64,000 nucleotides of DNA. Source: Rosettibacter sp037481715. GTDB lineage: Bacteria; Bacteroidota; Ignavibacteria; Ignavibacteriales; Melioribacteraceae. The notes under the pieces were generated by a model, which was not told the DNA's origin, did no database searches, and saw only the letters and a list, made by a program, of their open reading frames with translations. Where the stretch lies: contig JBBFLD010000001.1 in assembly GCA_037481715.1 (NCBI GenBank), forward strand, positions 787,533 to 851,532, written 5' to 3'. Below, piece by piece: positions 9,201 to 17,621 of the stretch; positions within the stretch are counted from its first letter, which is position 1, and each line of letters starts with the position of its first letter. The position numbers and the translations under genes are program-made.

Positions 9201-9881
9201 ATGTTAAACTTAGTATTTGTAATAATTCTTTCATATTTAGTTGGTTCTATTCCAACAAGTATCATTATAAGCAGACTTGTAAAAGGAATTGATATAAGAA
9301 ACTATGGCAGCAAAAATGCTGGCGGCACCAATGTATTCAGAGTACTTGGCTGGAAATGGGGTTTGCTTACAATAATTCTTGATGCACTAAAAGGTGCTGT
9401 AGCAGTTGTAATAATTGCAAGAATGTATCTCGATAACATTCCTTTTAACAATATCACTCCTTTTGATGATTTTACTCTTATTCAAATAATTTGTGGTGTA
9501 GCTGCAGTAATTGGTCACATATGGACTGTATTTGCTGGTTTTAAGGGTGGCAAAGGAATTGCAACTGCACTTGGATTTTTAATTACAATAATTACTGTTG
9601 ACATGCTTTTTGCATTAGGAATCTTTTTGATTGTTGTTTATTTATCTCGTTATGTTTCTCTTGGTTCTCTCACAGCGGCAGTATCTGTTCCAATAATTTT
9701 AATAGTAAGAGAAAATATTTTTGGCGTTCATATACCTGGTTATAATACAATCCTGCCTTTCATAATTGCATTATCATTGCTGGTAATTTATACACATCGA
9801 AAAAACATTGACCGTCTGTTAAAAGGAAGAGAGCATCGAATTTCATTTTCAAAATCGGGTAAATCAAAAAATAACGGATAA
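9201..9881 (+). CDS. plsY: Glycerol-3-phosphate acyltransferase PlsY
   Basis: This 226-residue multipass membrane enzyme transfers acyl from acyl-phosphate to glycerol 3-phosphate, the first step of phospholipid synthesis. The three conserved cytoplasmic motifs are present: GSIPTS near 16-21 with NYGSKNAGGTNVFR near 34-47, the GHIWTVFAGFKGGKGIAT block near 110-127, and a C-terminal THRKNIDRLLKG. About five transmembrane helices are evident. Its last base is the first base of gpsA (TAATG), so both steps of phosphatidate precursor formation are translationally coupled. Confidence 0.96.
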   Translation: MLNLVFVIILSYLVGSIPTSIIISRLVKGIDIRNYGSKNAGGTNVFRVLGWKWGLLTIILDALKGAVAVVIIARMYLDNIPFNNITPFDDFTLIQIICGVAAVIGHIWTVFAGFKGGKGIATALGFLITIITVDMLFALGIFLIVVYLSRYVSLGSLTAAVSVPIILIVRENIFGVHIPGYNTILPFIIALSLLVIYTHRKNIDRLLKGREHRISFSKSGKSKNNG

Positions 9882-10882
9882 TGAGAATTTCAGTTTTAGG
9901 CGCAGGTGGCTGGGGAACAACCTTAGCAATATTGTTATTTTATAATGGTCACGATGTAACTTTGTGGGAATACAAAAGTCATTATGCTAAAGTTCTTGAT
10001 AAAACAAGAGAAAACAAAATTTATTTGCCCGGAATAAAAATTCCTAAAGAAATTAAAATTACACACTCTCTCGAAGAAAGCTGCGACAACAAACATTTTA
10101 TAGTTCTTGCAATTCCAACTCAATACATCCGTAGTGTTTTGGTTAAGATGAAAGATTTCAATTTTAGAAATACAACTTTCGTTAATGTTGCTAAAGGAAT
10201 TGAAAAAGACTCGCTTAAAACAGTATCTCAAATTATTCTTGATGAAATAAAAAAAATATCTCCTTCACAAATTGGTGTTCTTTCCGGACCAAGTCATGCA
10301 GAAGAAGTGAGCAGAAAAATTCCAACTGCTGTTGTAGCAGCATCTTCTGACAGAGATACAGCTATACAAATTCAATCTACATTTATAACTTCTTACTTCA
10401 GAGTTTATTCATCAACAGATATTCTTGGAGTTGAATATGGCGGTGCATTAAAAAATGTGATTGCTATCGGAGCTGGAATTGTTGATGGTGCAAAATTTGG
10501 AGATAACACTAAAGCTGCTATTATGACTCGAGGTATAGCCGAAATATCCAGACTTGGCATTGCACTTGGCGCAAGACCGGAAACATTCTCTGGACTTTCA
10601 GGCATGGGAGACTTAATTGTAACTTGTATGAGTAAACACAGCCGAAATAGATATGTCGGCGAACAAATTGGAATGGGAAAAAAATTAAAAGATGTTCTAA
10701 AATCAATGCAGATGGTGGCAGAAGGTGTTGAAACAAGCCGTTCTGTACATCAACTTTCAATCAAACATAAAATTGAAACACCAATTTGCACCGCAGTCTA
10801 CAAAATTCTTTTCGAAGAGCTTGACCCAATCAAAGCTACATACGAATTAATGACTCGTGATATGAAAGCAGAAGACGAGTAA
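9881..10882 (+). CDS. gpsA: Glycerol-3-phosphate dehydrogenase [NAD(P)+] GpsA
   Basis: This 333-residue enzyme reduces dihydroxyacetone phosphate to sn-glycerol 3-phosphate, the PlsY substrate. The Rossmann motif is GAGGWGTTLA (7-16). VLSGPSHAEEV, the catalytic lysine in GGALKNVIAIGAGI, and the C-terminal SGMGDLIVTC with SRNRYVG are all typical. Start overlaps the plsY stop by one base. The pairing plsY-gpsA is a known functional couple. Confidence 0.97.
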   Translation: MRISVLGAGGWGTTLAILLFYNGHDVTLWEYKSHYAKVLDKTRENKIYLPGIKIPKEIKITHSLEESCDNKHFIVLAIPTQYIRSVLVKMKDFNFRNTTFVNVAKGIEKDSLKTVSQIILDEIKKISPSQIGVLSGPSHAEEVSRKIPTAVVAASSDRDTAIQIQSTFITSYFRVYSSTDILGVEYGGALKNVIAIGAGIVDGAKFGDNTKAAIMTRGIAEISRLGIALGARPETFSGLSGMGDLIVTCMSKHSRNRYVGEQIGMGKKLKDVLKSMQMVAEGVETSRSVHQLSIKHKIETPICTAVYKILFEELDPIKATYELMTRDMKAEDE

Positions 10883-10959
10883 TTATTTTTCTTTTACATA
10901 TTCTCCATTAAACAATTCTTTTCTTTATTTATTATATTTTCCTAAAAAAATTTTATCAC

Positions 10960-13137
10960 ATGCCAGAAAATCTTGATACATCTGTTCAATATTTAAAATC
11001 TGTTGGACCAAAACGAGCTGAAGCATTTTCCAAAATTGGAATTAATACCATTCGTGATTTACTTTTCTATTTTCCTTCAAAATATCTTGATCGTTCAACA
11101 ATCTTAAATTCTATCAAAGTTATTCAATACATTCGAGATGGTTATCAAGGAGAAGTAACAATATTAGGTGAAGTGATTGATAAAGAAATAATCCACTATG
11201 GGAAAAAAAATATTTTCAAAGTTAGAATGAAAGATTCAACAGGAATATTTGAGTGTATTTGGTTTCAAGGGATAAGATATTTTGAGGATGTTTTTAGTGA
11301 AGGAGATTATTTTGCAATTTCATCAAAACCTGTTTTAACAAAATATGGTCATCTTCAATTTGTTCATCCTGATTTTGATAGAATTTCAAAAAATGAATCA
11401 ACAGAATTTTTGCATACCGGAAAAATTATTCCATTTTACAAAGTTCCCAAAGAATTAAGAGACAGCAACCTTGGCGATTTTAGTTTAAGAAAAATTATTC
11501 ATCAAGCAGTAGAAAAATATTCTGACAGTATTGATGAAACAATTCCACAATATCTTATTGAAGAAAAAAAAATTCTTCCTCTTAACTTAGCTGTAAAATA
11601 TATGCATTTCCCAATTGACAGCAAGTCGCTCCTTGCAGCCAAAAGGCGTTTAAAATTTGAGGAACTATTTTACTTCGAATGTCTTGTTGCATTAAGAAAA
11701 AAATTAATTGGCAGCAAAAGAAAAAATTTTCTTATTAAAGTGAAGCCTGAACCAATAAAAAAATTTTTAAATTCTCTCCCCTTTCAATTAACCAAAGCAC
11801 AGCTGAAAGTTTTACATGAAATAAGAAAAGACCTTGAAAGTGATAAACCGATGAACCGTTTACTTCAGGGAGATGTAGGAAGCGGCAAAACGATAGTAGC
11901 ATTAATTGCAATGTTAATAGTTGTAACTAATGGCTGTCAGGCTATTCTTATGGCACCAACTGAAATATTAGCAGACCAGCATTATAAAAATATTACAAAG
12001 ATGCTTGAAGGGATGAATATCAAAGTAAATTTATTAATTGGAGGTCAAAAAAAATCTGAACGCGAACAAATTCTCAATGAAATTAAAAATGGAACAGCTC
12101 AAATTATAATCGGCACACATGCATTAATTGAAGAAAATGTTGATTTCCATAAAGTTGGTCTTGTTGTTATTGATGAACAACATCGATTTGGTGTTATGCA
12201 AAGGTCAGAATTAATTAAGAAAGGATTGAATCCAGATGTTTTAATTATGACTGCAACACCTATCCCGCGAACATTATCTCTCACATTATATGGAGACCTT
12301 GATGTTTCAACAATTGATGAAATGCCTGCAAACAGAAAACCTGTTAAAACAGTATTACGCGGAGAAAGTAAATTACCAGATGTTTATAAATTCATTAGAG
12401 ATAAAGCAAAAGAAGGATATCAAACTTATCTTGTTTATCCATTAATTGAAGAATCAGAAAAATCGGAGCTTAAAGCTGCAGAATCTTACTACAACAGCTT
12501 AAAAGAAAATTATTTGAAAGATTTGAAGATTGGTCTTATTCATGGCAAAATGAAGTGGCAGGAAAAAGAAAAAGTTATGCTCGATTTTGCTGCTAAAAAG
12601 TATGATGTGCTCATATCAACAACTGTAATTGAAGTTGGTATTGATATACCAGATGCTAATATTATTGTTATTAATGATGCATATAGATTTGGTTTATCTC
12701 AATTACATCAACTTCGTGGAAGAGTTGGAAGAAGTGATAAACAAGCTTACTGCATATTAATAACAAAAGATGAATTCGCTGTTCAAACAAATCAATTCGA
12801 CTTTAACTTTGATTATTTATCACCAGCACAAATAGAAAAGAACAAAACAATTATAAGATTAAATTCAATGGTAAAATTGAACAACGGATTTGAATTATCG
12901 GAAATTGATTTAAAGCTTAGAGGTCCCGGAGATATTTTTGGAACAAAGCAAAGTGGATTACCTGAATTAAAATATTCTGATATCATTGAAGATTCAGAAA
13001 TTCTTTATGATGCTAAAGAAACAGCATTCAACATTATTAATAACGATCCACATTTATCATTAGAAAAAAATTTTATCATCAAAAAAGTTTTAAAAGAAAA
13101 TTATCAACACAATCTTTTCCTTTCTCAAATAGCTTAA
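10960..13137 (+). CDS. recG: ATP-dependent DNA helicase RecG
   Basis: The protein is 725 residues. An N-terminal HhH-like segment (VGPKRAEAFSKIGI) and a wedge OB-fold lead to an SF2 motor with Walker A GDVGSGKT, DEQH box VVIDEQHRFG, MTATPIPRTL, and the C-terminal motifs STTVIEVGIDIPDAN and QLRGRVGRS. The TRG-like end contains LKLRGPGDIFGTKQSG. RecG reverses stalled forks and migrates Holliday junctions. The length is slightly longer than the E. coli enzyme. It is preceded by a 77-base AT-rich gap with no clear signal. Confidence 0.97.
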   Translation: MPENLDTSVQYLKSVGPKRAEAFSKIGINTIRDLLFYFPSKYLDRSTILNSIKVIQYIRDGYQGEVTILGEVIDKEIIHYGKKNIFKVRMKDSTGIFECIWFQGIRYFEDVFSEGDYFAISSKPVLTKYGHLQFVHPDFDRISKNESTEFLHTGKIIPFYKVPKELRDSNLGDFSLRKIIHQAVEKYSDSIDETIPQYLIEEKKILPLNLAVKYMHFPIDSKSLLAAKRRLKFEELFYFECLVALRKKLIGSKRKNFLIKVKPEPIKKFLNSLPFQLTKAQLKVLHEIRKDLESDKPMNRLLQGDVGSGKTIVALIAMLIVVTNGCQAILMAPTEILADQHYKNITKMLEGMNIKVNLLIGGQKKSEREQILNEIKNGTAQIIIGTHALIEENVDFHKVGLVVIDEQHRFGVMQRSELIKKGLNPDVLIMTATPIPRTLSLTLYGDLDVSTIDEMPANRKPVKTVLRGESKLPDVYKFIRDKAKEGYQTYLVYPLIEESEKSELKAAESYYNSLKENYLKDLKIGLIHGKMKWQEKEKVMLDFAAKKYDVLISTTVIEVGIDIPDANIIVINDAYRFGLSQLHQLRGRVGRSDKQAYCILITKDEFAVQTNQFDFNFDYLSPAQIEKNKTIIRLNSMVKLNNGFELSEIDLKLRGPGDIFGTKQSGLPELKYSDIIEDSEILYDAKETAFNIINNDPHLSLEKNFIIKKVLKENYQHNLFLSQIA

Positions 13138-13191
13138 CACTTCACAATAATTTTTTTTCATCACAAAAAATTTTTTTTTGCAATAAACTTC

Positions 13192-13219
13192 TTGAAAAAA
13201 AATTTTAAATGAGTATATT
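13192..13219 (+). promoter_or_regulatory. Putative promoter of the ATP-grasp/KamA cluster
   Basis: TTGAAA (13192-13197) and TATATT (13214-13219) are spaced 16 bases apart, upstream of the first ATP-grasp gene. The second box continues as TATATTGG, one base from the Bacteroidota TAnnTTTG box. Transcription would start near 13226, very close to the annotated TTG start. Confidence 0.45.
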
Positions 13220-13231
13220 GGTAACAAACAA

Positions 13232-14323
13232 TTGGAAGGATTTTGTATTAGTTCTTTTTTACTAAATAGGAAGTTCAAAGTAGCACTTACATATAATTTA
13301 AAACCGGAAGAAGAAAATTCTTTCGAAGGCAAATCTCTCTCTCTTCAAAAGAACACAAATGAAATTTTATTCGATAAATATGCTGAGTGGGATACACTCG
13401 AAACAATTAATGCTGTTAAAGATGCACTTGAGCTCTTTAATGAAGTTATTATGATTGAAGCAAATGAAGATGCATATGAAAAATTTAGAAAGTATAGACC
13501 AGACATTGTTTTTAATATTGCTGAAGGTGCAAATGGCATAAGCAGAGAGGCACAAATACCAGCAATGTTAGATATGCTTCGAATTCCTTACACTGGTTCT
13601 GATCCATTAACACTTGCAACATGCTTAGACAAAGCACGAACAAAAGAAATTCTTTCTTATCATAAAATTCCAACTGCAAAATTTTTGTATGCAGAAACTC
13701 TAAATGACTTAAGAAACTTCAATCTCAATTTTCCTGTTATTATAAAACCAGTTGGAGAAGGTTCAAGTAAAGGTATATTTAATTCATCTTTTGTGAACAA
13801 CATTGATGAATTAAAAGAAAAATTAGAATACAATTTTGAAATTTATAAACAGCCGTTTATCATTGAAGAATATTTGCCGGGAAGAGAATTTACAGTTGCA
13901 ATAATCGGAAATAATTCTGATATAGAAATTCTTCCAATTGTTGAAATTAATTTTGATGAACTGCCTGAAGGTTTAATCCCAATTTATTCATACGAGGCGA
14001 AATGGATTGTGGATACTCGTGATAATCCTTTGAAAATTTTTTCTTGTCCAGCAAAAATTGATAATAATCTTGAAGAAAAAATTAAAGATATTGCACTCAA
14101 ATCATACAGAGTATTAAGATGCAGAGACTGGAGCAGAATTGATATAAGACTCGATAGCAACGGCGAGCCAAATGTACTTGAAATTAATCCTTTGCCAGGA
14201 ATTCTTCCTGACCCTGATGATAATTCTTGTTTCCCAAAAGCTGCTCGTGCAGCTGGTCTTTCTTATGCAGAAATGATTAATAAAGTTTTATTCACAGCAG
14301 CTAAAAGATATAATTTAGTATGA
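13232..14323 (+). CDS. ATP-grasp ligase, D-Ala-D-Ala ligase-like (copy 1)
   Basis: The 363-residue protein has the Ddl fold order. An N-terminal domain carries FNIAEGANGISREAQIP, followed by YTGSDPLTLATCLDKARTK, the nucleotide loop KPVGEGSSKG (172-181) and EEYLPGREFTV. The metal-binding carboxylates are D304 and E317 with N319 (EINPLPG), with the same spacing as D257, E270 and N272 of E. coli DdlB. It should activate a carboxylate with ATP and couple it to an amine. The sequence is far from housekeeping Ddl and sits with a second copy, a GNAT and a KamA enzyme, so a special substrate is likely. The start is uncertain: TTG at 13232 precedes a GGAAGGA tract (13234-13240) that would instead suit an ATT codon at 13247. 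Confidence 0.8.
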   Translation: MEGFCISSFLLNRKFKVALTYNLKPEEENSFEGKSLSLQKNTNEILFDKYAEWDTLETINAVKDALELFNEVIMIEANEDAYEKFRKYRPDIVFNIAEGANGISREAQIPAMLDMLRIPYTGSDPLTLATCLDKARTKEILSYHKIPTAKFLYAETLNDLRNFNLNFPVIIKPVGEGSSKGIFNSSFVNNIDELKEKLEYNFEIYKQPFIIEEYLPGREFTVAIIGNNSDIEILPIVEINFDELPEGLIPIYSYEAKWIVDTRDNPLKIFSCPAKIDNNLEEKIKDIALKSYRVLRCRDWSRIDIRLDSNGEPNVLEINPLPGILPDPDDNSCFPKAARAAGLSYAEMINKVLFTAAKRYNLV

Positions 14324-15378
14324 ACTTTGAACGAAAAATATTAATCTGTTATAATGAACCAGTTCGTTATTATAAAAATTATTTAGGCAAAGAACCAAAC
14401 AGTGAAAATGATAATATCGATTTATCCGAAAGAGATTTCTTAAAACAGATTTCAAATATTAAGAAAATACTTAGTAAAAAATTTCTTGAAGTCAATACAC
14501 TTGCTGTAAACAGTGATATCAAGTCGTTCATCAAAAAAATTTTATATTATTCTCCTGATGTAATTGTGAATTTTGTTGAATCTGTTGAGGGCAATTCAAA
14601 TCTTGAAAGTTATATTGCAGGTTTATATGAATTGCTGGGCATTCCATTTACAGGAAATAACTCAATATGCCTTGGAAACTGCTTAAACAAGGTTCGAACC
14701 AAACAAATATTAAAGTCACATGGAATTAGAACACCCCGATATTTTATTGCTGAAGTAAATCAATTCCCAAAATTATCAGAATTAAAATGTAAATTCCCCG
14801 TTATTACAAAACTTGTCAGAGAAGACGCAAGCATTGGTATTTCTGAATATTCAGTCATAAATAATTCAAAAGAATTAAAACAACAACTTGAATATCTTTT
14901 TGAAAATTATAATCAAGAAGTATTAATCGAAGAATACATTGAAGGAAGAGAATTAAATGTAGCAATTCTTGGGAATCAGATACTTCCGATTTCAGAAATT
15001 TGTTTCGATGGACTTCCAGAAAATTTGCCTAAAATAATTACATACGAAGCTAAGTGGTCCCCTGAAAGTACTTATTACAAAAATACTGTTCCAAAATGCC
15101 CTGCTGAACTTGAAGAAAATATAAAATCAGAAATTGAACAAATTGCATTGAAAGCATTTAACGCTTTAGAATGCAGAGATTATGCCAGAGTTGATATAAG
15201 ACTAAGCAAAGAAAATATTCCATATGTAATAGAAGTAAATCCGAATCCTGATATTTCGCCAGATGCTGGATTTATAAGGTCTGCAGCTGCAGCTGGTATC
15301 AGTTATGAAGAAGTTTTATATAAAATAACTGAATTAGCATTACAAAGGCAAAATTATGATACGCAAGCTGCAATATAA
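14320..15378 (+). CDS. ATP-grasp ligase, D-Ala-D-Ala ligase-like (copy 2)
   Basis: This 352-residue paralogue of the preceding gene overlaps it by 4 bases (ATGA). The shared layout is clear: NFVESVEGNSNLES, FTGNNSICLGNCLNKVRTKQIL, EEYIEGRELNVAILG, and the carboxylates D292 and E305 with N307 (EVNPNPD). The nucleotide loop differs: KLVREDASIG (164-173) replaces the KPVGEGSSKG of copy 1. The ATP/metal residues are otherwise intact, so it is probably active on a different substrate, or forms a heteromer with copy 1. Its end overlaps the GNAT gene by 23 bases. Confidence 0.8.
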   Translation: MNFERKILICYNEPVRYYKNYLGKEPNSENDNIDLSERDFLKQISNIKKILSKKFLEVNTLAVNSDIKSFIKKILYYSPDVIVNFVESVEGNSNLESYIAGLYELLGIPFTGNNSICLGNCLNKVRTKQILKSHGIRTPRYFIAEVNQFPKLSELKCKFPVITKLVREDASIGISEYSVINNSKELKQQLEYLFENYNQEVLIEEYIEGRELNVAILGNQILPISEICFDGLPENLPKIITYEAKWSPESTYYKNTVPKCPAELEENIKSEIEQIALKAFNALECRDYARVDIRLSKENIPYVIEVNPNPDISPDAGFIRSAAAAGISYEEVLYKITELALQRQNYDTQAAI

Positions 15379-15826
15379 TGACAGGAACAAGTTAATTGAA
15401 ATTATTAATTGCACAGATAATTTTAATGAAGAAGAAAAAAAAGTTGCAGTGGAATTAATTGATGAAGCTCTTTCAAATCCTGAACATGAATACTATAACA
15501 TTTATGTGTTCGAAAATGGAAATGAAATTGATGGATATTATTGTATTGGAAAAAGAGCTTTGACTGATGGCGTTTATGATTTATACTGGATTGTTGTAAA
15601 TCCCAAAAAACAGAATAAAGGAATAGGAAAACAATTGTTGATGCATGCAGAAGAATTTGTGAAAGAAAAAAAAGGCAGATGGATTTTAGCAGAGACTTCA
15701 TCAAAAGAAAGTTACTTTGCAACAAGAAATTTTTATTTGAGAAATAACTATTCGGTTCTGGCTGAAATAAAAGATTTTTATACAATAAACGATAATCTCA
15801 TAATATTTGGTAAATACTTAAAATAA
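15356..15826 (+). CDS. GNAT-family N-acetyltransferase
   Basis: The 156-residue protein is a single GNAT domain. The acetyl-CoA pyrophosphate loop is QNKGIGKQLL (Q86, G89, G91), preceded by the beta-strand YDLYWIVVNP. A later TSSKESYFATRNFYLRNNY stretch is the usual C-terminal helix region. It starts inside the second ATP-grasp gene and is followed after 17 bases by the aminomutase gene, so the four genes are one unit. It is much shorter than AblB, the acetyltransferase that makes N-epsilon-acetyl-beta-lysine. Acetylation of a beta-lysine derivative is an inference from context only. Confidence 0.82.
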   Translation: MIRKLQYNDRNKLIEIINCTDNFNEEEKKVAVELIDEALSNPEHEYYNIYVFENGNEIDGYYCIGKRALTDGVYDLYWIVVNPKKQNKGIGKQLLMHAEEFVKEKKGRWILAETSSKESYFATRNFYLRNNYSVLAEIKDFYTINDNLIIFGKYLK

Positions 15827-15843
15827 ATTAAAGGGCAATAATT

Positions 15844-17022
15844 ATGGAACTCTGGCAGCAAATGATAAGGGACAGTATTCACTCGGTCGACCAGCTTGTT
15901 GAAAAATTTAACTTAGACAGAAAAGTAGCCGAAGAACTCGATGGATTCTTCCAGGCAAGGATTAATCCATATTATCTAAGCTTAATTAGATATCCGGGAG
16001 ATCCAATCTGGCTTCAATGTGTCCCGGATGTAAAAGAACTGGAAGATATATCTGGCTACGAAGACCCGCTGCAAGAAGACGCAATGAGCCCTGTACCAAA
16101 TATTACTCATCGTTATCCCGATAGAGCATTGTTCCTCACAACAAGTCAATGTGGTATGTATTGCCGATTCTGTACAAGAAAAAGAAAAGTAGGAAATTCC
16201 GAAAAAATATCAATGAAACAACTCGAATCGGCATTTAAGTATCTTGAAAAACATACAGAGATTAGAGATGTAATTATGTCCGGAGGCGACCCATTGATGC
16301 TAACCGACACAATGCTCGAAAAAATATTAAAGCGATTAAGACAAATACCTCATATAGAAATTATTAGGCTTGGAACTCGTATGCCATGTGTTCTGCCGCA
16401 TAGAATAACTCCAAAACTTGTTGAGATGCTAAAAAAATATCATCCAATTTATGTTAACACTCATTTCAATCATCCATGGGAAATTACTCCAGAAAGTACA
16501 AAAGCATGTGAAATGCTTGTCGATGCAGGAATTCCAGTTAATAATCAAGCTGTATTAATGAAAGGCGTAAATGATGATGCAGAAGTTCTCAAAGAATTAT
16601 TTTTAAAACTTCTTAAAATAAGAGTTAGACCTTATTACTTATTCATGGCAGATGAAACAAGAGGAGCCAATCATTTTCGAACAACACTTGATAAAGGATT
16701 GGAAATAATGTATAAACTTCGTGGAAATATAAGCGGCTTAGCAATTCCACATTTCGTAATTGACGCTCCTGGTGGTGGAGGTAAAATCCCGGTTCTGCCT
16801 CAATACATTTTACATCGAGATGAAGATAAAATTGTGATGAGAAATTATAAAAATGAAATCTATATTTATCGTGAAGCAAAGCATGAGAAAACAGAATTAA
16901 AAGAAGATTCACATATTCCTATTGAAATTTCTAACAAGAAAAATGGAAATACAAAGAAACCAAAGAACTATAAAAACATAACCACAATTGAAATTCCACA
17001 ATTAGAGACAAGTGAAAATTAG
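15844..17022 (+). CDS. kamA: KamA-family radical SAM lysine 2,3-aminomutase
   Basis: This 392-residue radical SAM/PLP enzyme has the cluster motif CGMYCRFC (C103, C107, C110), the GGDP motif (147-150) and the PLP lysine K314 in DAPGGGGKIP. D270 and D307 align in exact spacing with D293 and D330 of clostridial lysine 2,3-aminomutase, and R112 with R134. In glutamate 2,3-aminomutase the two aspartates are replaced, so lysine is the likely substrate and L-beta-lysine the product. The C-terminal cysteine cluster that binds zinc in the clostridial enzyme is missing; the tail is instead charged and lysine-rich. It ends the ATP-grasp/GNAT cluster. A purine-rich AAGGG precedes the ATG. Confidence 0.88.
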   Translation: MELWQQMIRDSIHSVDQLVEKFNLDRKVAEELDGFFQARINPYYLSLIRYPGDPIWLQCVPDVKELEDISGYEDPLQEDAMSPVPNITHRYPDRALFLTTSQCGMYCRFCTRKRKVGNSEKISMKQLESAFKYLEKHTEIRDVIMSGGDPLMLTDTMLEKILKRLRQIPHIEIIRLGTRMPCVLPHRITPKLVEMLKKYHPIYVNTHFNHPWEITPESTKACEMLVDAGIPVNNQAVLMKGVNDDAEVLKELFLKLLKIRVRPYYLFMADETRGANHFRTTLDKGLEIMYKLRGNISGLAIPHFVIDAPGGGGKIPVLPQYILHRDEDKIVMRNYKNEIYIYREAKHEKTELKEDSHIPIEISNKKNGNTKKPKNYKNITTIEIPQLETSEN

Positions 17023-17025
17023 AGA

Positions 17026-17062
17026 AAGGGTTGTCTAAAAATAAAATTTAGACAGCCCCTTA
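17026..17062. terminator. Bidirectional terminator between convergent genes
   Basis: Arms 17026-17039 (aagggttgtctaaa) and 17048-17062 pair with one bulge and one G-U around a short A/T loop. The site lies exactly between the + strand kamA stop (17022) and the - strand thioredoxin-like stop (17070). A-rich and T-rich flanks let it work on both strands. Confidence 0.8.
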
Positions 17063-17069
17063 ATTATCT

Positions 17070-17621
17070 TTAATATTGATTTATAATTCTTGACAAATCT
17101 TTTTCAAGTGACATTACAGGGGTTTCGACAATTCTTCCAAGCTCCTTTTCATTTCTTTTTATTACAACGGTAGGAATAAGTTTAATATCATAATTACTCA
17201 AGTCAATTTTACCAGCATTTTTATTTCTATCGACACAAATTATTTTTAAGTTTTTTGAACTAAATTTTATTGCATCTAAAATTTTGATTAATCTTGGTAT
17301 TTCTCTTCTGCTGTCGCTGCACCATGTTCCCATTATTACATCAATAGTAATGTTTTCTAAATTTAGATTTTTTAATGAATCAACGATTATACTGTCTGCA
17401 TTATAACTTTCATACTCTTTTCTAAACCAATTCGAAAAAGGTTTATATTCACTTGTATCCAAAAATACTTTCTTATCGACCAAACCGGTTAACATTGGGC
17501 TGCCAGTTTTTTCATCAATCAACAAATTACATTTTTCCTGTGCATAAATTATTTTTAAGCTGATAAGCAACAACAGAATAATCGTTCTCAAAAAATTATT
17601 TGTTATTGAATTTGCGTACAT
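17070..17621 (-). CDS. Exported thioredoxin-like protein with a CxxS motif
   Basis: The 183-residue protein has a hydrophobic N-terminal segment (about 11-27, ending near YAQ) that fits a signal peptide, so it probably acts in the periplasm. The thioredoxin-like region has IMGTWCSDSRREIPR (W100, C101, S104) and a cis-proline site LIPTVV (P150). The active site is C-x-x-S rather than C-x-x-C, so it cannot make the usual dithiol and may work as a monothiol redox or binding protein. Its start overlaps the end of nadK by 26 bases. Confidence 0.75.
   Translation of the reverse strand: MYANSITNNFLRTIILLLLISLKIIYAQEKCNLLIDEKTGSPMLTGLVDKKVFLDTSEYKPFSNWFRKEYESYNADSIIVDSLKNLNLENITIDVIMGTWCSDSRREIPRLIKILDAIKFSSKNLKIICVDRNKNAGKIDLSNYDIKLIPTVVIKRNEKELGRIVETPVMSLEKDLSRIINQY

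Noticed and set aside
13232..15378. Housekeeping D-Ala-D-Ala ligases
   Set aside because: Two diverged copies sit with GNAT and aminomutase genes and away from mur genes, and the substrate loops differ; a special role is more likely, though not proven.
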